Shown one piece after another: positions 1-8,733 of a stretch of 64,000 nt of DNA. The translations under genes and the position numbers were made by a program. Position 1 is the stretch's first letter. The number at the start of each line of letters is the position of its first letter. The DNA is from Halomonas sp. A11-A. GTDB lineage: Bacteria; Pseudomonadota; Gammaproteobacteria; Pseudomonadales; Halomonadaceae. The DNA lies in NCBI RefSeq assembly GCF_003182195.1, contig NZ_QGTM01000009.1, positions 30,131 through 94,130 on the forward strand, read 5' to 3'. The notes beneath the pieces were generated by a model that saw only the letters and a list, made by a program, of their open reading frames with translations, was not told the origin of the DNA and did not search any database.

Positions 1-53
1 CGCTCTGCCTTTCAGTGGTTTATCCAGGCTCGGTTGGTTCGGGCGCGGCGGGT

Positions 54-3000
54 TCAGGCCTTGCGGACCCTGACCGGCAGCCCCTGGCGCACGCTGGCGC
101 CGCTGATGGGCTCGAGCCAGGTGCCGTCCACGTTGCGGGTCGGGTCCCGGAAGCCCAGGTCGTTGATGTTGATGCCGGCGCGCAGCCAGGGCATGTCCGG
201 CTGGGACTCCCCGTCGATCACATGCGGCGTGGCGCCGAGATCCCGGTGGCCGTAGCCGTGCTCGATGCCGAGCGACCCCGGCATCACGCTCTCGCTGACC
301 AGGGCCAGGCCCACCACGCTGCCGCCGGGGCTCTCGATGCGGATGGTATCGCCGTGGCTGATGCCGAAGCGCTCGGCGTCCTCACGATGCATCTGCACCG
401 GGTTGTAGGGCTTGATCATGCGCAGCCGCTCGTTGCCGATGGCGTAGGAGTTCATCAGGTTGGACTTGAACGAGAAGGCGAGCAGCGGCCACTCCTCCTC
501 GGTGAATACCTCGCGCATGGTCTGCTTGTTGGCCAGCAGCGGCAGCTTGTGGTTGGGTACGCCGCGGTTGGGCTCGCCGCTCATGGTGTCGATGCTGGTG
601 CCCACCACCTCGTTGTAGACGCACAGGGTCCGGCGCCAGGCGTTGGTCAGCCGCTCGCCCCGGAAGTGGTCGCTGGCGTCCTGGAAGCGCCCGCCGCGGG
701 CGTAGAGGTAGGCCACCCGGGCGCGCTCCTCGGCCTTGAGGGTGCGCTCGAGCCGCGGCAGCAGCGGGGCGATGCCGCCGTGGTCGATATCGCTCTCGTC
801 GGCCTCGGGCAGCGGCTCGTCCATGAAGGCGATGTTGGCGGCGGCGCGCAGGTAGTAGTCCTCGGCGCGGTTGAGCGGGTGCAGCTTGCCGTCGGCATCC
901 GGGATCGCCTCGTCGCCGAAGCCGGAAAGGCCCAGGCGCTTGGCCACGGCGATGAAGAAGCTGTCCTGGCACACCGGCTCGCCCTCGGCGGTCTTCTGCT
1001 GGCGCGGTTCCACCACCGGCCAGCAGGCGGTGGTCAGGCGGCCCAGCGCCCCCTTCCAGGCGCCGGTGAAGCCCCACACCTCGTACATCACCGAGTCGGG
1101 CACGATGTAGTCGGCGTAGCGGTTGGTCTCGTTGATGAAGCCGTCCACGGCCACGAAGAGCCCCAGGCGCTTCGGGTCCTTGAGCTTGTCGGCGATCATC
1201 GCCTCGAGCCCGGCCTGGCCGTAGATGGGGTTGGCCATGCAGCCGATGAGCGCCTTGATCGGGTAGGGGTAGCCGTCCAGCGCCGAGGGCAGGTGCTCGG
1301 TGAGGGTGGGCGGGGCGAAGGAGCGCCACGGTGCCCGGGCGGGGTAGGGGTTCTCGCCGGCCTCCACGCGGCGGCGGTACTCGGAGGACTTCTCGTAGGG
1401 GAAGCGCGAGCGGGAGAGGAAGACCCCCTGGGGGCCGCGCTTGCCGGGGAAGTCCACCAGGTCGTAGCGGGGGCCCTTGCTGAAGCCGTTGAACTGGCCG
1501 CCGCCCACGGCGCTGCCGCCCTTCATGTTGTAGTTGCCGGCCAGCAGGTTGAGCATCTGCACCGCGAAGGCGGCGTAGAAGCCGTTGCCGGACATCATGC
1601 CGCCGTGGCAGTTGACCACGGCGCGGCGGCCGTGGCTGGCGTAGCGTTCTGCCAGCTCGACGATGGTGGCCTCGGGGATGCCGCAGTGCTCGGCGTAGGT
1701 GGCCAGGTCGTACTCGTTGGCCGACTCCCGCAGCAGGGTCATGCTGCTTTTCACCCGCACGGCAGTTCCGTCGGCGAGCTCGACCTCGCGCTCCACGAAG
1801 AGCTCGGCGGCCATCGCCTCCTCGCCGTGAACGAGCTCGCCGTCGACCACCACCATGGGGGCGTCGGCGTCGCTGTCGGCCTCCGCCAGGCCCAGGTCGC
1901 TGGCGCGCAGGAAGTGGCCGCGGCGGGGGTGATCCTCGGTGTCGATCACCAGGTGGGTGGCGTTGGAGTGGGTGGCCTCGCCGGCGGCGTCCGCGGCGGC
2001 CTTGCCCGGCAGCTCCAGGAACGCCCTGGCGTAGCCCTCGTTGTCCAGCAGCCACTGGATGATGGCCATGGCGAAGGCGCTGTCGGTGCCAGGGCGGATG
2101 GGCACCCAGCGGTTGTGGTCGGCGGCGTGGGAGGTGGAGGCGTTCAGCGCCGGGTCCACCACCACGTACTCCAGGGTACCCTCGGCCCGGGCCTTGGCGA
2201 TCAGCCGGCCCTGGCGCTTGAAGGGGTTGCCCGCCTGGCTCGGCGCGGTGCCGATGTACATGATGAAGCGGGCGTTCTGGATGTCCGGCTTGACGTGGGC
2301 GTTGGCGCCCAGGTCGTTCATCACCGCACCGGAGCCCATGCGGAAGGCCAGGCCGCAGTAGGAGCCGTGGTGGCCGTAGTTGCGGGTGGCGAAGGCGTTG
2401 AGGGTGAAGCGCTTGAGGAGCTCCGAGCGGCCGTAGTCGGTGGCCTCCATCACCATCAGCTGGTTGGCCTTCGGGCCGTACTCCGGGTTCTCCGGGTCGA
2501 TCGGGGTGTCGTGGTCGTGGATGGCGCGCAGGCCGTCCACGTGGCCCTCGCCGAACAGGTCGCCGCCCTCGCAGACCTCCTCGATCAGCTGCTCGAAGGA
2601 GATCTTCTCCCAGCGGCGCTCGCCGCGCCCGCCCACCCGCTTGAGGCAGTGGTCGATGCGGAAGGGGCTCTCCAGCTGGCTCATCATGGCGTTGCCGCGG
2701 GCGCAGGCGGTGGAGCGGTTGACCTGGCCCTGGCCGCCGAAGGCGCTGACGTGGCGCAGCGCCTCGGCCACCGGGGTGCGCATGGGCAGGTGGTCGTCCG
2801 CGGAGAGCGGGTGGTAGGGGTTGCCGGAGACGCGCAGCACCCGGTCGCTCGCGTTGTCGACGCGCACCCGCACGCCGCACTGGGTGGTGCAGCCGTAGCA
2901 GATGGTGAAGGCGGTGCGCTGGTCCGGGTTGAGGGTGAGCTCGCCGGTGTCGAGGTCGACCCGGTACTCCGGCGCCAGGGAGTTGCCGTGGATGCGGTCC

Positions 3001-3149
3001 TTCGGCTTCTCGCCGGCGCTGCCGGTGACGCCCTTGGCCATCTTGGCCAGGGGGTCTGAGTAGCCGGCGACGAAGGTGGCGGCACCGCCGGCGGCGACGG
3101 CACCCTTCATGAAGCGGCGGCGTGAGGTATCGACGGGGGACTTAGCCAT
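54..3149 (-). CDS. ttrA: Tetrathionate reductase catalytic subunit A (molybdopterin)
   Basis: Large periplasmic molybdopterin-guanine-dinucleotide oxidoreductase that reduces tetrathionate to thiosulfate in anaerobic respiration. The 1031-residue protein begins with a Tat signal (SRRRFMKG, residues 9-16). An N-terminal [4Fe-4S] motif follows: C84, C87, C91 and C149. C265 (in HHGSYCGLAF) is the likely molybdenum ligand. Length matches TtrA (about 1020 aa). It is the last gene of ttrB-ttrC-ttrA and overlaps the ttrC stop by 8 bases, suggesting translational coupling. The order B-C-A is as in Salmonella. No ttrRS two-component pair is visible here; it could lie beyond the left edge. A related TtrA-like arsenate or sulfur oxidoreductase specificity cannot be excluded from sequence alone. 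Confidence 0.88.
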   Translation of the reverse strand: MAKSPVDTSRRRFMKGAVAAGGAATFVAGYSDPLAKMAKGVTGSAGEKPKDRIHGNSLAPEYRVDLDTGELTLNPDQRTAFTICYGCTTQCGVRVRVDNASDRVLRVSGNPYHPLSADDHLPMRTPVAEALRHVSAFGGQGQVNRSTACARGNAMMSQLESPFRIDHCLKRVGGRGERRWEKISFEQLIEEVCEGGDLFGEGHVDGLRAIHDHDTPIDPENPEYGPKANQLMVMEATDYGRSELLKRFTLNAFATRNYGHHGSYCGLAFRMGSGAVMNDLGANAHVKPDIQNARFIMYIGTAPSQAGNPFKRQGRLIAKARAEGTLEYVVVDPALNASTSHAADHNRWVPIRPGTDSAFAMAIIQWLLDNEGYARAFLELPGKAAADAAGEATHSNATHLVIDTEDHPRRGHFLRASDLGLAEADSDADAPMVVVDGELVHGEEAMAAELFVEREVELADGTAVRVKSSMTLLRESANEYDLATYAEHCGIPEATIVELAERYASHGRRAVVNCHGGMMSGNGFYAAFAVQMLNLLAGNYNMKGGSAVGGGQFNGFSKGPRYDLVDFPGKRGPQGVFLSRSRFPYEKSSEYRRRVEAGENPYPARAPWRSFAPPTLTEHLPSALDGYPYPIKALIGCMANPIYGQAGLEAMIADKLKDPKRLGLFVAVDGFINETNRYADYIVPDSVMYEVWGFTGAWKGALGRLTTACWPVVEPRQQKTAEGEPVCQDSFFIAVAKRLGLSGFGDEAIPDADGKLHPLNRAEDYYLRAAANIAFMDEPLPEADESDIDHGGIAPLLPRLERTLKAEERARVAYLYARGGRFQDASDHFRGERLTNAWRRTLCVYNEVVGTSIDTMSGEPNRGVPNHKLPLLANKQTMREVFTEEEWPLLAFSFKSNLMNSYAIGNERLRMIKPYNPVQMHREDAERFGISHGDTIRIESPGGSVVGLALVSESVMPGSLGIEHGYGHRDLGATPHVIDGESQPDMPWLRAGININDLGFRDPTRNVDGTWLEPISGASVRQGLPVRVRKA

Positions 3150-4368
3150 GGCGGGGCGCTCCTTCCATGTTGTGTGCAGCGCGTTGGGCGTCGGACTGTG
3201 CGGTGCTGTCGGATGACGCTGTGCTGTCCGAGAGCGAGACGTCGGCGGCGCTGCCGCCCTGGCGCGCCTGGCGCCACGGGATCAGCAGGTCGATCACCAG
3301 GACCGCGGCGAGCCACAGGCCGAAGGTGCCGACGATGCCGAGGATGCCGGAGGAGCCGGCGGGGATGCCGTAGTGGTGGAAGCCGGCGCTGTTGCGGGCC
3401 ACGTGCTGCACGTCCATCAGCACCACCCAGCGGAACATCCAGCCCATGTGGATGGCCACCAGGCCCAGCACCCAGGCCCAGGCGAAGAGGGCCGGGCGGC
3501 GGGCGGCGGGGCGGGTGAGCAGGTAGAGCACGGCGCCGAACAGGGCCACCCCGGTCAGGCCGCCCCAGAGGGCGGTGCTGCGCCAGGAGGGGCTTGCGCG
3601 CACCGAGTCCAGCGCCGCGGCCACCGAGCCGACGTTGGCGTTGATGCCGTCCAGGAACCAGCTGCCGGCGACGAGGCCGGCCACCAGACAGGCGCCCAGC
3701 AGCACCCTGAGCATCTGGCCAATGGTGGCCCGGTCGCGCAGACCGCTGACCCGGTTCAAGACCAGCACGAGACCCGCCGCGGCGATAAAGCCGGTGGCGA
3801 CCAGCATCGGCGGCAGCCAGACGGTGTTCCACAGCGGACGCGCCTTGACCACGGCCAGCTCCGCCCCGGTGTAGAGCATGATGCCGGTGGAGAGCGCCAG
3901 GGTGCCCAGGCCCACCAGCACCAGCGCCGCGCGCGGGGTGGGGGTGGAACCGAAGGAGAGCCCGCGTGCGGCAAGGCCAGCAAGGCCGGGGGCCTGGCGG
4001 TTGGCCTGCAGGGCAGGGCGCCAGGCCAACCAGCTGAGCACGAGCACGCCCACCACGTAGAGCGGCAGGAGCAGGCTGCCGATGGACATCCAGGAGCTCG
4101 AGGTGGGGTAGGCGTAGAAGTGCCAGAAGCGCAGCGGCTGATGCAGATCGGCCAGCAGCGCCACCGGCGCCACCAGGGTGGTGGTCAGGCAGGCCAGCAG
4201 CGCCAGGCGTGCGGTGGGCAGCCAGCGCTGCCGGCCGAACACCAGCGCCGGGGCCGCCAGCCACAGAGTGGCGTAGGAGAGGGCGATCAGGAAGAAGTAC
4301 TGCACCGCCCAGGGGTACCAGGCGATGGTGTAGCGCGGGGCGAGCAGCTCAATGGCCATGGAATTCAT
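3142..4368 (-). CDS. ttrC: Tetrathionate reductase membrane subunit C (NrfD family)
   Basis: Polytopic NrfD/PsrC-type quinol dehydrogenase that anchors TtrAB and passes electrons from the quinol pool to TtrB. About nine hydrophobic segments run from residue ~18 to ~345, starting with WYPWAVQYFFLIALSYATLW. The tail is hydrophilic and serine-rich (residues ~370-408), which makes it longer than enterobacterial TtrC (about 340 aa). The start overlaps the end of ttrB by 20 bases and the stop overlaps the ttrA start by 8, so the three genes form a tight operon. Family is clear; the specific TtrC name rests on the neighbours. Confidence 0.85.
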   Translation of the reverse strand: MNSMAIELLAPRYTIAWYPWAVQYFFLIALSYATLWLAAPALVFGRQRWLPTARLALLACLTTTLVAPVALLADLHQPLRFWHFYAYPTSSSWMSIGSLLLPLYVVGVLVLSWLAWRPALQANRQAPGLAGLAARGLSFGSTPTPRAALVLVGLGTLALSTGIMLYTGAELAVVKARPLWNTVWLPPMLVATGFIAAAGLVLVLNRVSGLRDRATIGQMLRVLLGACLVAGLVAGSWFLDGINANVGSVAAALDSVRASPSWRSTALWGGLTGVALFGAVLYLLTRPAARRPALFAWAWVLGLVAIHMGWMFRWVVLMDVQHVARNSAGFHHYGIPAGSSGILGIVGTFGLWLAAVLVIDLLIPWRQARQGGSAADVSLSDSTASSDSTAQSDAQRAAHNMEGAPRHG

Positions 4369-5128
4369 AACCCATCTCCTTGCCGTGGGGGTCGAGGACT
4401 TCCAGGGCCACCGGCTCGGCGAGCGGGCGCGTAGTGAAGCGCTCGTCCATGCCGAGGTAGAAGACCTGGGGCAGGGTGTTCTTTTCGGGCTGCAGCACCA
4501 TCAACTCGTCGCGGTGCTCTTTGATCATGCGGCTGATCTGGCTCTCGGGGTCGCGCATATCGCCGATGATCCGCGCGCCGCCCACGCAGCTCTCCACGCA
4601 GGCCGGCAGCAGGCCAGCCTCCAGGCGGTGGGCACAGAAGGTGCACTTGTCGGCGGTCTGGGTCCGGTCGTTGATGAAGCGGGCGTCATAGGGGCAGGCG
4701 TTGACGCAGTAGGCGCAGCCCACGCAGCGGTCGCTGTCCACCACCACGATGCCGTCTTGGCGCTGGAAGGTCGCCTGGACTGGGCAGACCGGCACGCAGG
4801 GCGGGTTCTCGCAGTGGTTGCACAGACGGGGCAGCATGAAGGTGGCTAGCTCGCCGCTCTCCTGGTGCGCCACCTCGTACTGGGAGACGGTGGTGCGGAA
4901 CTTGCCCAGGGGGGCGGCGTTCTCGATATGGCACGACACGGTGCAGGCCTGGCAGCCGATGCACTGGCGCAGGTCGATGAGCATGCCGTAGCGCTTGGTA
5001 GGGTCGCCTTCTCGGCGCGGCGGCTGGCGGTTGATGCCGGCGCTGGCAACGCTCGAGAGCGGTATCAGGGCGGCACCCGCACTGAGGCGGGCCAGCTGGC
5101 CGAGAAGGGAGCGGCGAAGGTGGTCCAT
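4349..5128 (-). CDS. ttrB: Tetrathionate reductase iron-sulfur subunit B
   Basis: Four-cluster ferredoxin-type subunit relaying electrons from TtrC to TtrA. The first cysteine group is CIGCQACTVSC (C56, C59, C62, C66), followed by CNHCENPPCVPVCP, CVGCAYCVNACP and CTFCAHRLEAG with LPACVESC: 16 cysteines, enough for four [4Fe-4S] clusters. The N-terminus carries a Tat-like signal (LRRSLLGQLA). An in-frame ATG at 5191 would give 21 more residues. I chose 5128 because GGAGG sits just upstream of it, and because the promoter geometry at the FNR box puts transcription start near 5190. First gene of the operon. Confidence 0.88.
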   Translation of the reverse strand: MDHLRRSLLGQLARLSAGAALIPLSSVASAGINRQPPRREGDPTKRYGMLIDLRQCIGCQACTVSCHIENAAPLGKFRTTVSQYEVAHQESGELATFMLPRLCNHCENPPCVPVCPVQATFQRQDGIVVVDSDRCVGCAYCVNACPYDARFINDRTQTADKCTFCAHRLEAGLLPACVESCVGGARIIGDMRDPESQISRMIKEHRDELMVLQPEKNTLPQVFYLGMDERFTTRPLAEPVALEVLDPHGKEMGYEFHGH

Positions 5129-5196
5129 GGCGCCTCCGGTGGCCTGGGTGCCGCGGGGGATCGCCCCGCGACAGGAAGAAAGGGGTGACACCGGAA

Positions 5197-5238
5197 AGCC
5201 TACCTGCGACCAAGGTCGATTGGCTTGATATGCATCAA
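5197..5238 (-). promoter_or_regulatory. FNR/Anr-dependent promoter of ttrBCA
   Basis: TTGATATGCATCAA at 5225-5238 is a perfect match to the FNR/Anr consensus TTGAT-N4-ATCAA. A -10-like TAGGCT lies at 5202-5197 on the minus strand. With start of transcription near 5190, the box is centred near -41.5, the classic class II activation position. This implies induction of tetrathionate respiration when oxygen is low. The match and spacing are read directly; binding is inferred. Confidence 0.85.
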
Positions 5239-5402
5239 GAGATGATTAACAAGCTTTTAATCCTCGCTTAATGTTCACGCAAGCGTTTGGCAGATAAGGG
5301 AAAGTAGAGAGGAAGAAGTGGGAAAAAAGAGAGCGGTAGAGCGAAAGGGGAAGAAGAGAGAGGCAGAAAGCGCGGAAGCGTGTGTTCCGGGGGCCCATCA
5401 AG
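5239..5402. other. Intergenic stretch with polypurine tract
   Basis: Non-coding stretch between the ttr promoter and the terminator of the XRE gene. From about 5297 to 5372 the plus strand is almost entirely A/G, in an otherwise GC-balanced neighbourhood. I see no ORF or RNA gene in it. Confidence 0.5.
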
Positions 5403-5438
5403 CATCACGCCCCGCCGGTGGCCCGGCAGGGCGTGATG
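5403..5438 (-). terminator. Hairpin downstream of XRE gene
   Basis: Inverted repeat with arms 5403-5418 and 5423-5438 (CATCACGCCCCGCCGG and its complement with one mismatch) and a 4-base loop. It sits 22 bases past the stop of the minus-strand XRE gene. No clear T-run follows. Confidence 0.65.
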
Positions 5439-5459
5439 TGGGATGGGGGTGCGGCGGCG

Positions 5460-5738
5460 TCAGTGGGCCGTCGGCTGAGGATCGATGGTGCGGTAGAGAA
5501 TCTGCAGCTCCTCGACGGAGAGGTGCTCCAGCCGGCCGGAGAGCAGGTCGCTGACCTTCTGGGCCGGCAGCCCGGCGCGGCGGGCGATCTCTCGGCAGCC
5601 GAGGTCGGATACGGCGATCAGCCGAGTCACGATGCGCATGAGGCGTGTACGTTTTTCCAGGTCCCTGACGTCGAGGTCAGGGCTACTTCGCGGGGGGTCG
5701 AGAAGGTCCGCGCTTTGGGTGTGACGTGCAGTACTCAT
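5460..5738 (-). CDS. Small XRE-type helix-turn-helix regulator
   Basis: A 92-residue DNA-binding protein. The HTH spans about residues 33-75: LMRIVTRLIAVSDLGCREIA leads into RRAGLPAQKVSDLLSGR, with the recognition helix in the second part. It resembles HigA-like or HTH_37 XRE regulators. No toxin gene is adjacent, so a toxin-antitoxin role is unsupported. The frame is open further upstream to 5939, but that part overlaps the lhgO promoter and is low-complexity; MSTARHTQS at 5738 is the sensible start. It is divergent from lhgO, 139 bases apart, so it may control lhgO or itself. Target unknown. Confidence 0.7.
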   Translation of the reverse strand: MSTARHTQSADLLDPPRSSPDLDVRDLEKRTRLMRIVTRLIAVSDLGCREIARRAGLPAQKVSDLLSGRLEHLSVEELQILYRTIDPQPTAH

Positions 5739-5877
5739 GGTGCTCCAGTAGGCGATTGCGACATGCACACTATGGAGGCTCTTTGGCGATTTTGCCAGTG
5801 TCGATTCGATGATGCTTTCGTGGCATGGTTCGACAGGGCCGGGAAGGTCCGGCGACCCAAACGGCGAGCGAGACGAG

Positions 5878-7074
5878 ATGCACGATTTCATCATTGTCGG
5901 CGGCGGCATCCTGGGCATGTCCACCGCCATGCAGCTCAAGCAGGCCTACCCCGACCAGCGCATGCTGCTGCTGGAGAAGGAAGCCGCGCCGGCCATGCAC
6001 CAGACCGGCCACAACAGCGGCGTGATCCACGCCGGGGTCTACTACACCCCGGGCAGCCTCAAGGCGCGCTTCTGCCTGGCCGGCAACCGGGCCACCGTCG
6101 AGTTCTGCGAGGCCCACGGCATTCCCTACGACACCTGCGGCAAGCTGCTGGTGGCCACCAACGACCTGGAGATGGAGCGCATGAAGGCGCTCTGGGAGCG
6201 CACCGCGGCCAACGGCCTCGAGCGTGAGTGGCTCTCCGCCGAGGCGTTGGCCGAGCGCGAGCCCAATATCACCGGGGTCGGCGGCATCTTCGTGCCCTCC
6301 AGCGGCATCGTCGACTACGCCGCGGTGACCCGCGCCATGGCCGCCGAGTTCGAGCGGATGGGCGGCGAGATCCGCTACGGCTGCGAGGTGACGGGCCTCG
6401 AGGAGCGAAGCCGCGAGGTGGTGGTAAGCAGCAGTGGAGGCGAGTTCACGGGGCACTATCTGGTGACCTGCTCGGGGCTGATGGCCGACCGGGTGATCCG
6501 CCTGCTGGGCCAGGACCCAGGCTTCACCATCTGCCCCTTCCGCGGCGAGTACTACCGGCTGCCGGCGAAGCACAATGCGATCGTCAACCACCTGATCTAT
6601 CCGATCCCCGACCCCTCCATGCCCTTCCTGGGCGTGCACCTGACGCGGATGATCGACGGCAGCGTCACCGTGGGGCCCAACGCGGTGCTGGCGCTCAAGC
6701 GCGAGGGCTACCACAAGCGTGATATCTCGCTTCCCGACATGGCGCGGATGTTCACCAACCCCGGCATCCTCAAGGTGCTGGGCAAGAACCTGCGTCCGGG
6801 CCTGGTGGAGATGAAGAACTCCCTCTACAAGCGGGGCTACCTGGAGCTGGTGCGCAAGTACTGCCCGAGCCTGACCCTCGAGGACCTCGAGCCCTATCCG
6901 GCCGGGGTGCGCGCCCAGGCGGTCTCCCGGGACGGCAGGCTGGTGGACGACTTCCTGTTCGTGAACACCCGGCGCACCCTCAACGTGGGCAATGCCCCGT
7001 CGCCCGCGGCGACCTCGGCGATTCCCATCGGTGCCCATATCGTCGAGCAGGTGAAGTCGCTGGTGGAGGGCTGA
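5878..7074 (+). CDS. lhgO: L-2-hydroxyglutarate oxidase (FAD-dependent)
   Basis: Membrane-associated FAD enzyme of the DAO superfamily that oxidises L-2-hydroxyglutarate to 2-oxoglutarate and feeds electrons to quinone. 398 residues. The dinucleotide-binding motif is VGGGILGMSTA near the N-terminus, followed by the characteristic GHNSGVIHAGVYY of LhgO. The frame is open from 5809, but MHDFIIVGGG at 5878 has the correct N-terminus and a purine-rich ribosome site (GAGCGAGACGAG). In many proteobacteria lhgO follows csiD in a glutarate-degradation operon; here it stands alone, so it may serve as metabolite repair or complete a pathway encoded elsewhere. Confidence 0.88.
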   Translation: MHDFIIVGGGILGMSTAMQLKQAYPDQRMLLLEKEAAPAMHQTGHNSGVIHAGVYYTPGSLKARFCLAGNRATVEFCEAHGIPYDTCGKLLVATNDLEMERMKALWERTAANGLEREWLSAEALAEREPNITGVGGIFVPSSGIVDYAAVTRAMAAEFERMGGEIRYGCEVTGLEERSREVVVSSSGGEFTGHYLVTCSGLMADRVIRLLGQDPGFTICPFRGEYYRLPAKHNAIVNHLIYPIPDPSMPFLGVHLTRMIDGSVTVGPNAVLALKREGYHKRDISLPDMARMFTNPGILKVLGKNLRPGLVEMKNSLYKRGYLELVRKYCPSLTLEDLEPYPAGVRAQAVSRDGRLVDDFLFVNTRRTLNVGNAPSPAATSAIPIGAHIVEQVKSLVEG

Positions 7075-7233
7075 GCGGGCGACCTTGGTGGAATTGCCGA
7101 AAGAATCCGGAAACGTAGAAATATGGCGGTTGGCCTCCCACGCAGGGGCCATGCTAGGTTTCGTGCAGGCGCGACGACCACTGCGCCGATAACAACCCCA
7201 TAAGAGAATCGGGTTCCAGCCCGGAGGATTGCC

Positions 7234-8193
7234 ATGAACGCCATGAAGTACGCCATCGCCGCTTCGCTGCTCGCCACGGCCCCGCTGGCCGCTGCCCAGC
7301 AGCTCTCCATCGCCACCGGCGGTACCGGCGGGGTCTACTACCCGCTGGGCGGCGGCCTGGCCGAGATGATCAACAATCATCTGGAGGGCGCCAGCGCCGT
7401 GGCCGAGGTCACCGGGGCCTCGGTGGAGAACATGGGCCTGGTGTGGCGCGGCGATTCCGATATCGCCTTCGCCCTGGCCGATACCGTCTATCAGGCCTAT
7501 AACGGCACCGGTGACTTCGAGGGCCGCCAGCTCGACAACATCCGTGCCCTGGCCTCGGTCTATCCCAATGCCGTGCAGCTGGTCACCCTGGCCGACTCCG
7601 GCGTGGAGTCCCTCGAGGACCTGCGCGGCAAGCGGGTCTCGGTGGGCGCTCCGGGCAGCGGTACCGAGCTCAACGCCCGCGCCCTGCTGGAAGCCAACGG
7701 CATCACCTACGACGACTTCACCCCCCAGCGCCTGAACTTCAACGAGACCGCCGACGCCATCCGCGACGGCGACATCGACGCCGGCTTCTGGAGCGTGGGG
7801 CCGCCCACCAGCTCGATCCTCAACCTGGCCACCACCCGCGACATTCGCCTGATCGGCCTCTCCGACGAGGAGATCGCCAACGCCCGCGAGGTGGAGCCGG
7901 TCTTCGCCGCCTACGACCTGCGCGCCGGCATGTATGACGGCATGGACGAGGCGGTGCAGACCATTAGCATCCCCAACGTGCTGGCGGTGAGCAGCGAGAT
8001 GGACGATGAGCTGGCCTACCAGATCACCAAGCTGCTCTTCGAGAACACTGACGAGCTGATCGCGGTGCACCCGGCGGCCAACGACACCACCGTGGAGTTC
8101 AGCATCGACTCCACCCCGGTGCCCTTCCATGATGGCGCGCTGCGCTACTATGAGGAGATCGGCGCCGAGGTCCAGGACCACCAGCGCCCGTAA
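7234..8193 (+). CDS. TAXI-family TRAP transporter solute-binding protein
   Basis: Periplasmic substrate-binding protein of a TRAP transporter of the TAXI subfamily. 319 residues with a cleavable signal peptide (about 1-21, ending PLAAA). The family hallmark IATGGTGGVYYPLGGGLAEM follows at about residues 25-45, and GAPGSGTELNARALL is the second conserved block. It is the first gene of a three-gene unit with a DUF1850 protein and a fused permease, the standard TAXI arrangement. TAXI systems commonly take up glutamate or other dicarboxylates; the ligand here cannot be told from sequence. Confidence 0.88.
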   Translation: MNAMKYAIAASLLATAPLAAAQQLSIATGGTGGVYYPLGGGLAEMINNHLEGASAVAEVTGASVENMGLVWRGDSDIAFALADTVYQAYNGTGDFEGRQLDNIRALASVYPNAVQLVTLADSGVESLEDLRGKRVSVGAPGSGTELNARALLEANGITYDDFTPQRLNFNETADAIRDGDIDAGFWSVGPPTSSILNLATTRDIRLIGLSDEEIANAREVEPVFAAYDLRAGMYDGMDEAVQTISIPNVLAVSSEMDDELAYQITKLLFENTDELIAVHPAANDTTVEFSIDSTPVPFHDGALRYYEEIGAEVQDHQRP

Positions 8194-8216
8194 CGCGCCC
8201 CGAGCCGGGCACCCCG

Positions 8217-8723
8217 ATGTCTTCTTCGATCCATGACGTCAGCCGCCGTGCCTTCGGGCCGGCGGCCTTTGCGCTCTGTCTGCTGCTCGCTCCGTCGGCC
8301 CATGCCGACGACGAGGGCTGGCTGGAGGTCACCGCCGACAACGGTCGGCGGATCGCCTCGCTGCCGATGCCCGAGGGCGAGGCCTGGTGCCTGGAGTGGA
8401 ACCACTCCGTGGCCGGCTTTCCCGTGCAGGACTGCTATCGCCACCGCGATGGCCTGATGGTGCTGGAGCGCAGCCACCAGCCCGACTTCGCCGCCGGGCT
8501 CGGCCACGTGCCCGGCCGGGGGCGGCAGGTCTCCGACGGCGAGGGCGGCTACTGGATCGAGGAGATCGACGAGCCGGTGCCCGGCAACCGCTATCACCTC
8601 CGGGTCGGATCCCCGGAGGTCAATCATCGACTGCTGCACGAGGGCCGCCGGCTCAGCCTGAGCGATCAGGCCGCCGGCGAGCGGGTGACGATCCACCTGC
8701 GCACCTCGGCATCCACCTCCTGA
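8217..8723 (+). CDS. DUF1850 protein of TAXI-TRAP operon
   Basis: Small exported protein, 168 residues, with an N-terminal hydrophobic signal (FGPAAFALCLLLAPSAHA, residues ~13-30). A DUF1850 domain follows, recognisable by WCLEWNHSVAGFPVQDCYR near residue 55. DUF1850 genes sit between the binding protein and permease of TAXI-TRAP operons in many proteobacteria; their role is unknown, probably as an accessory to the transporter. It is spaced 23 bases after the binding-protein gene and 10 before the permease gene. Confidence 0.8.
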   Translation: MSSSIHDVSRRAFGPAAFALCLLLAPSAHADDEGWLEVTADNGRRIASLPMPEGEAWCLEWNHSVAGFPVQDCYRHRDGLMVLERSHQPDFAAGLGHVPGRGRQVSDGEGGYWIEEIDEPVPGNRYHLRVGSPEVNHRLLHEGRRLSLSDQAAGERVTIHLRTSASTS

Positions 8724-8733
8724 CGAGACGCCC

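Noticed and set aside
15..3059. Open frame of about 1000 codons on the strand opposite ttrA
   Set aside because: Low-complexity, Ala/Gly/Val/His-rich translation with no domain; it mirrors the codon bias of ttrA, as often happens in GC-rich DNA.
5770..8181. Long open frame antisense to lhgO and the TAXI binding protein
   Set aside because: No recognisable domain, repetitive composition; sense genes are unambiguous.
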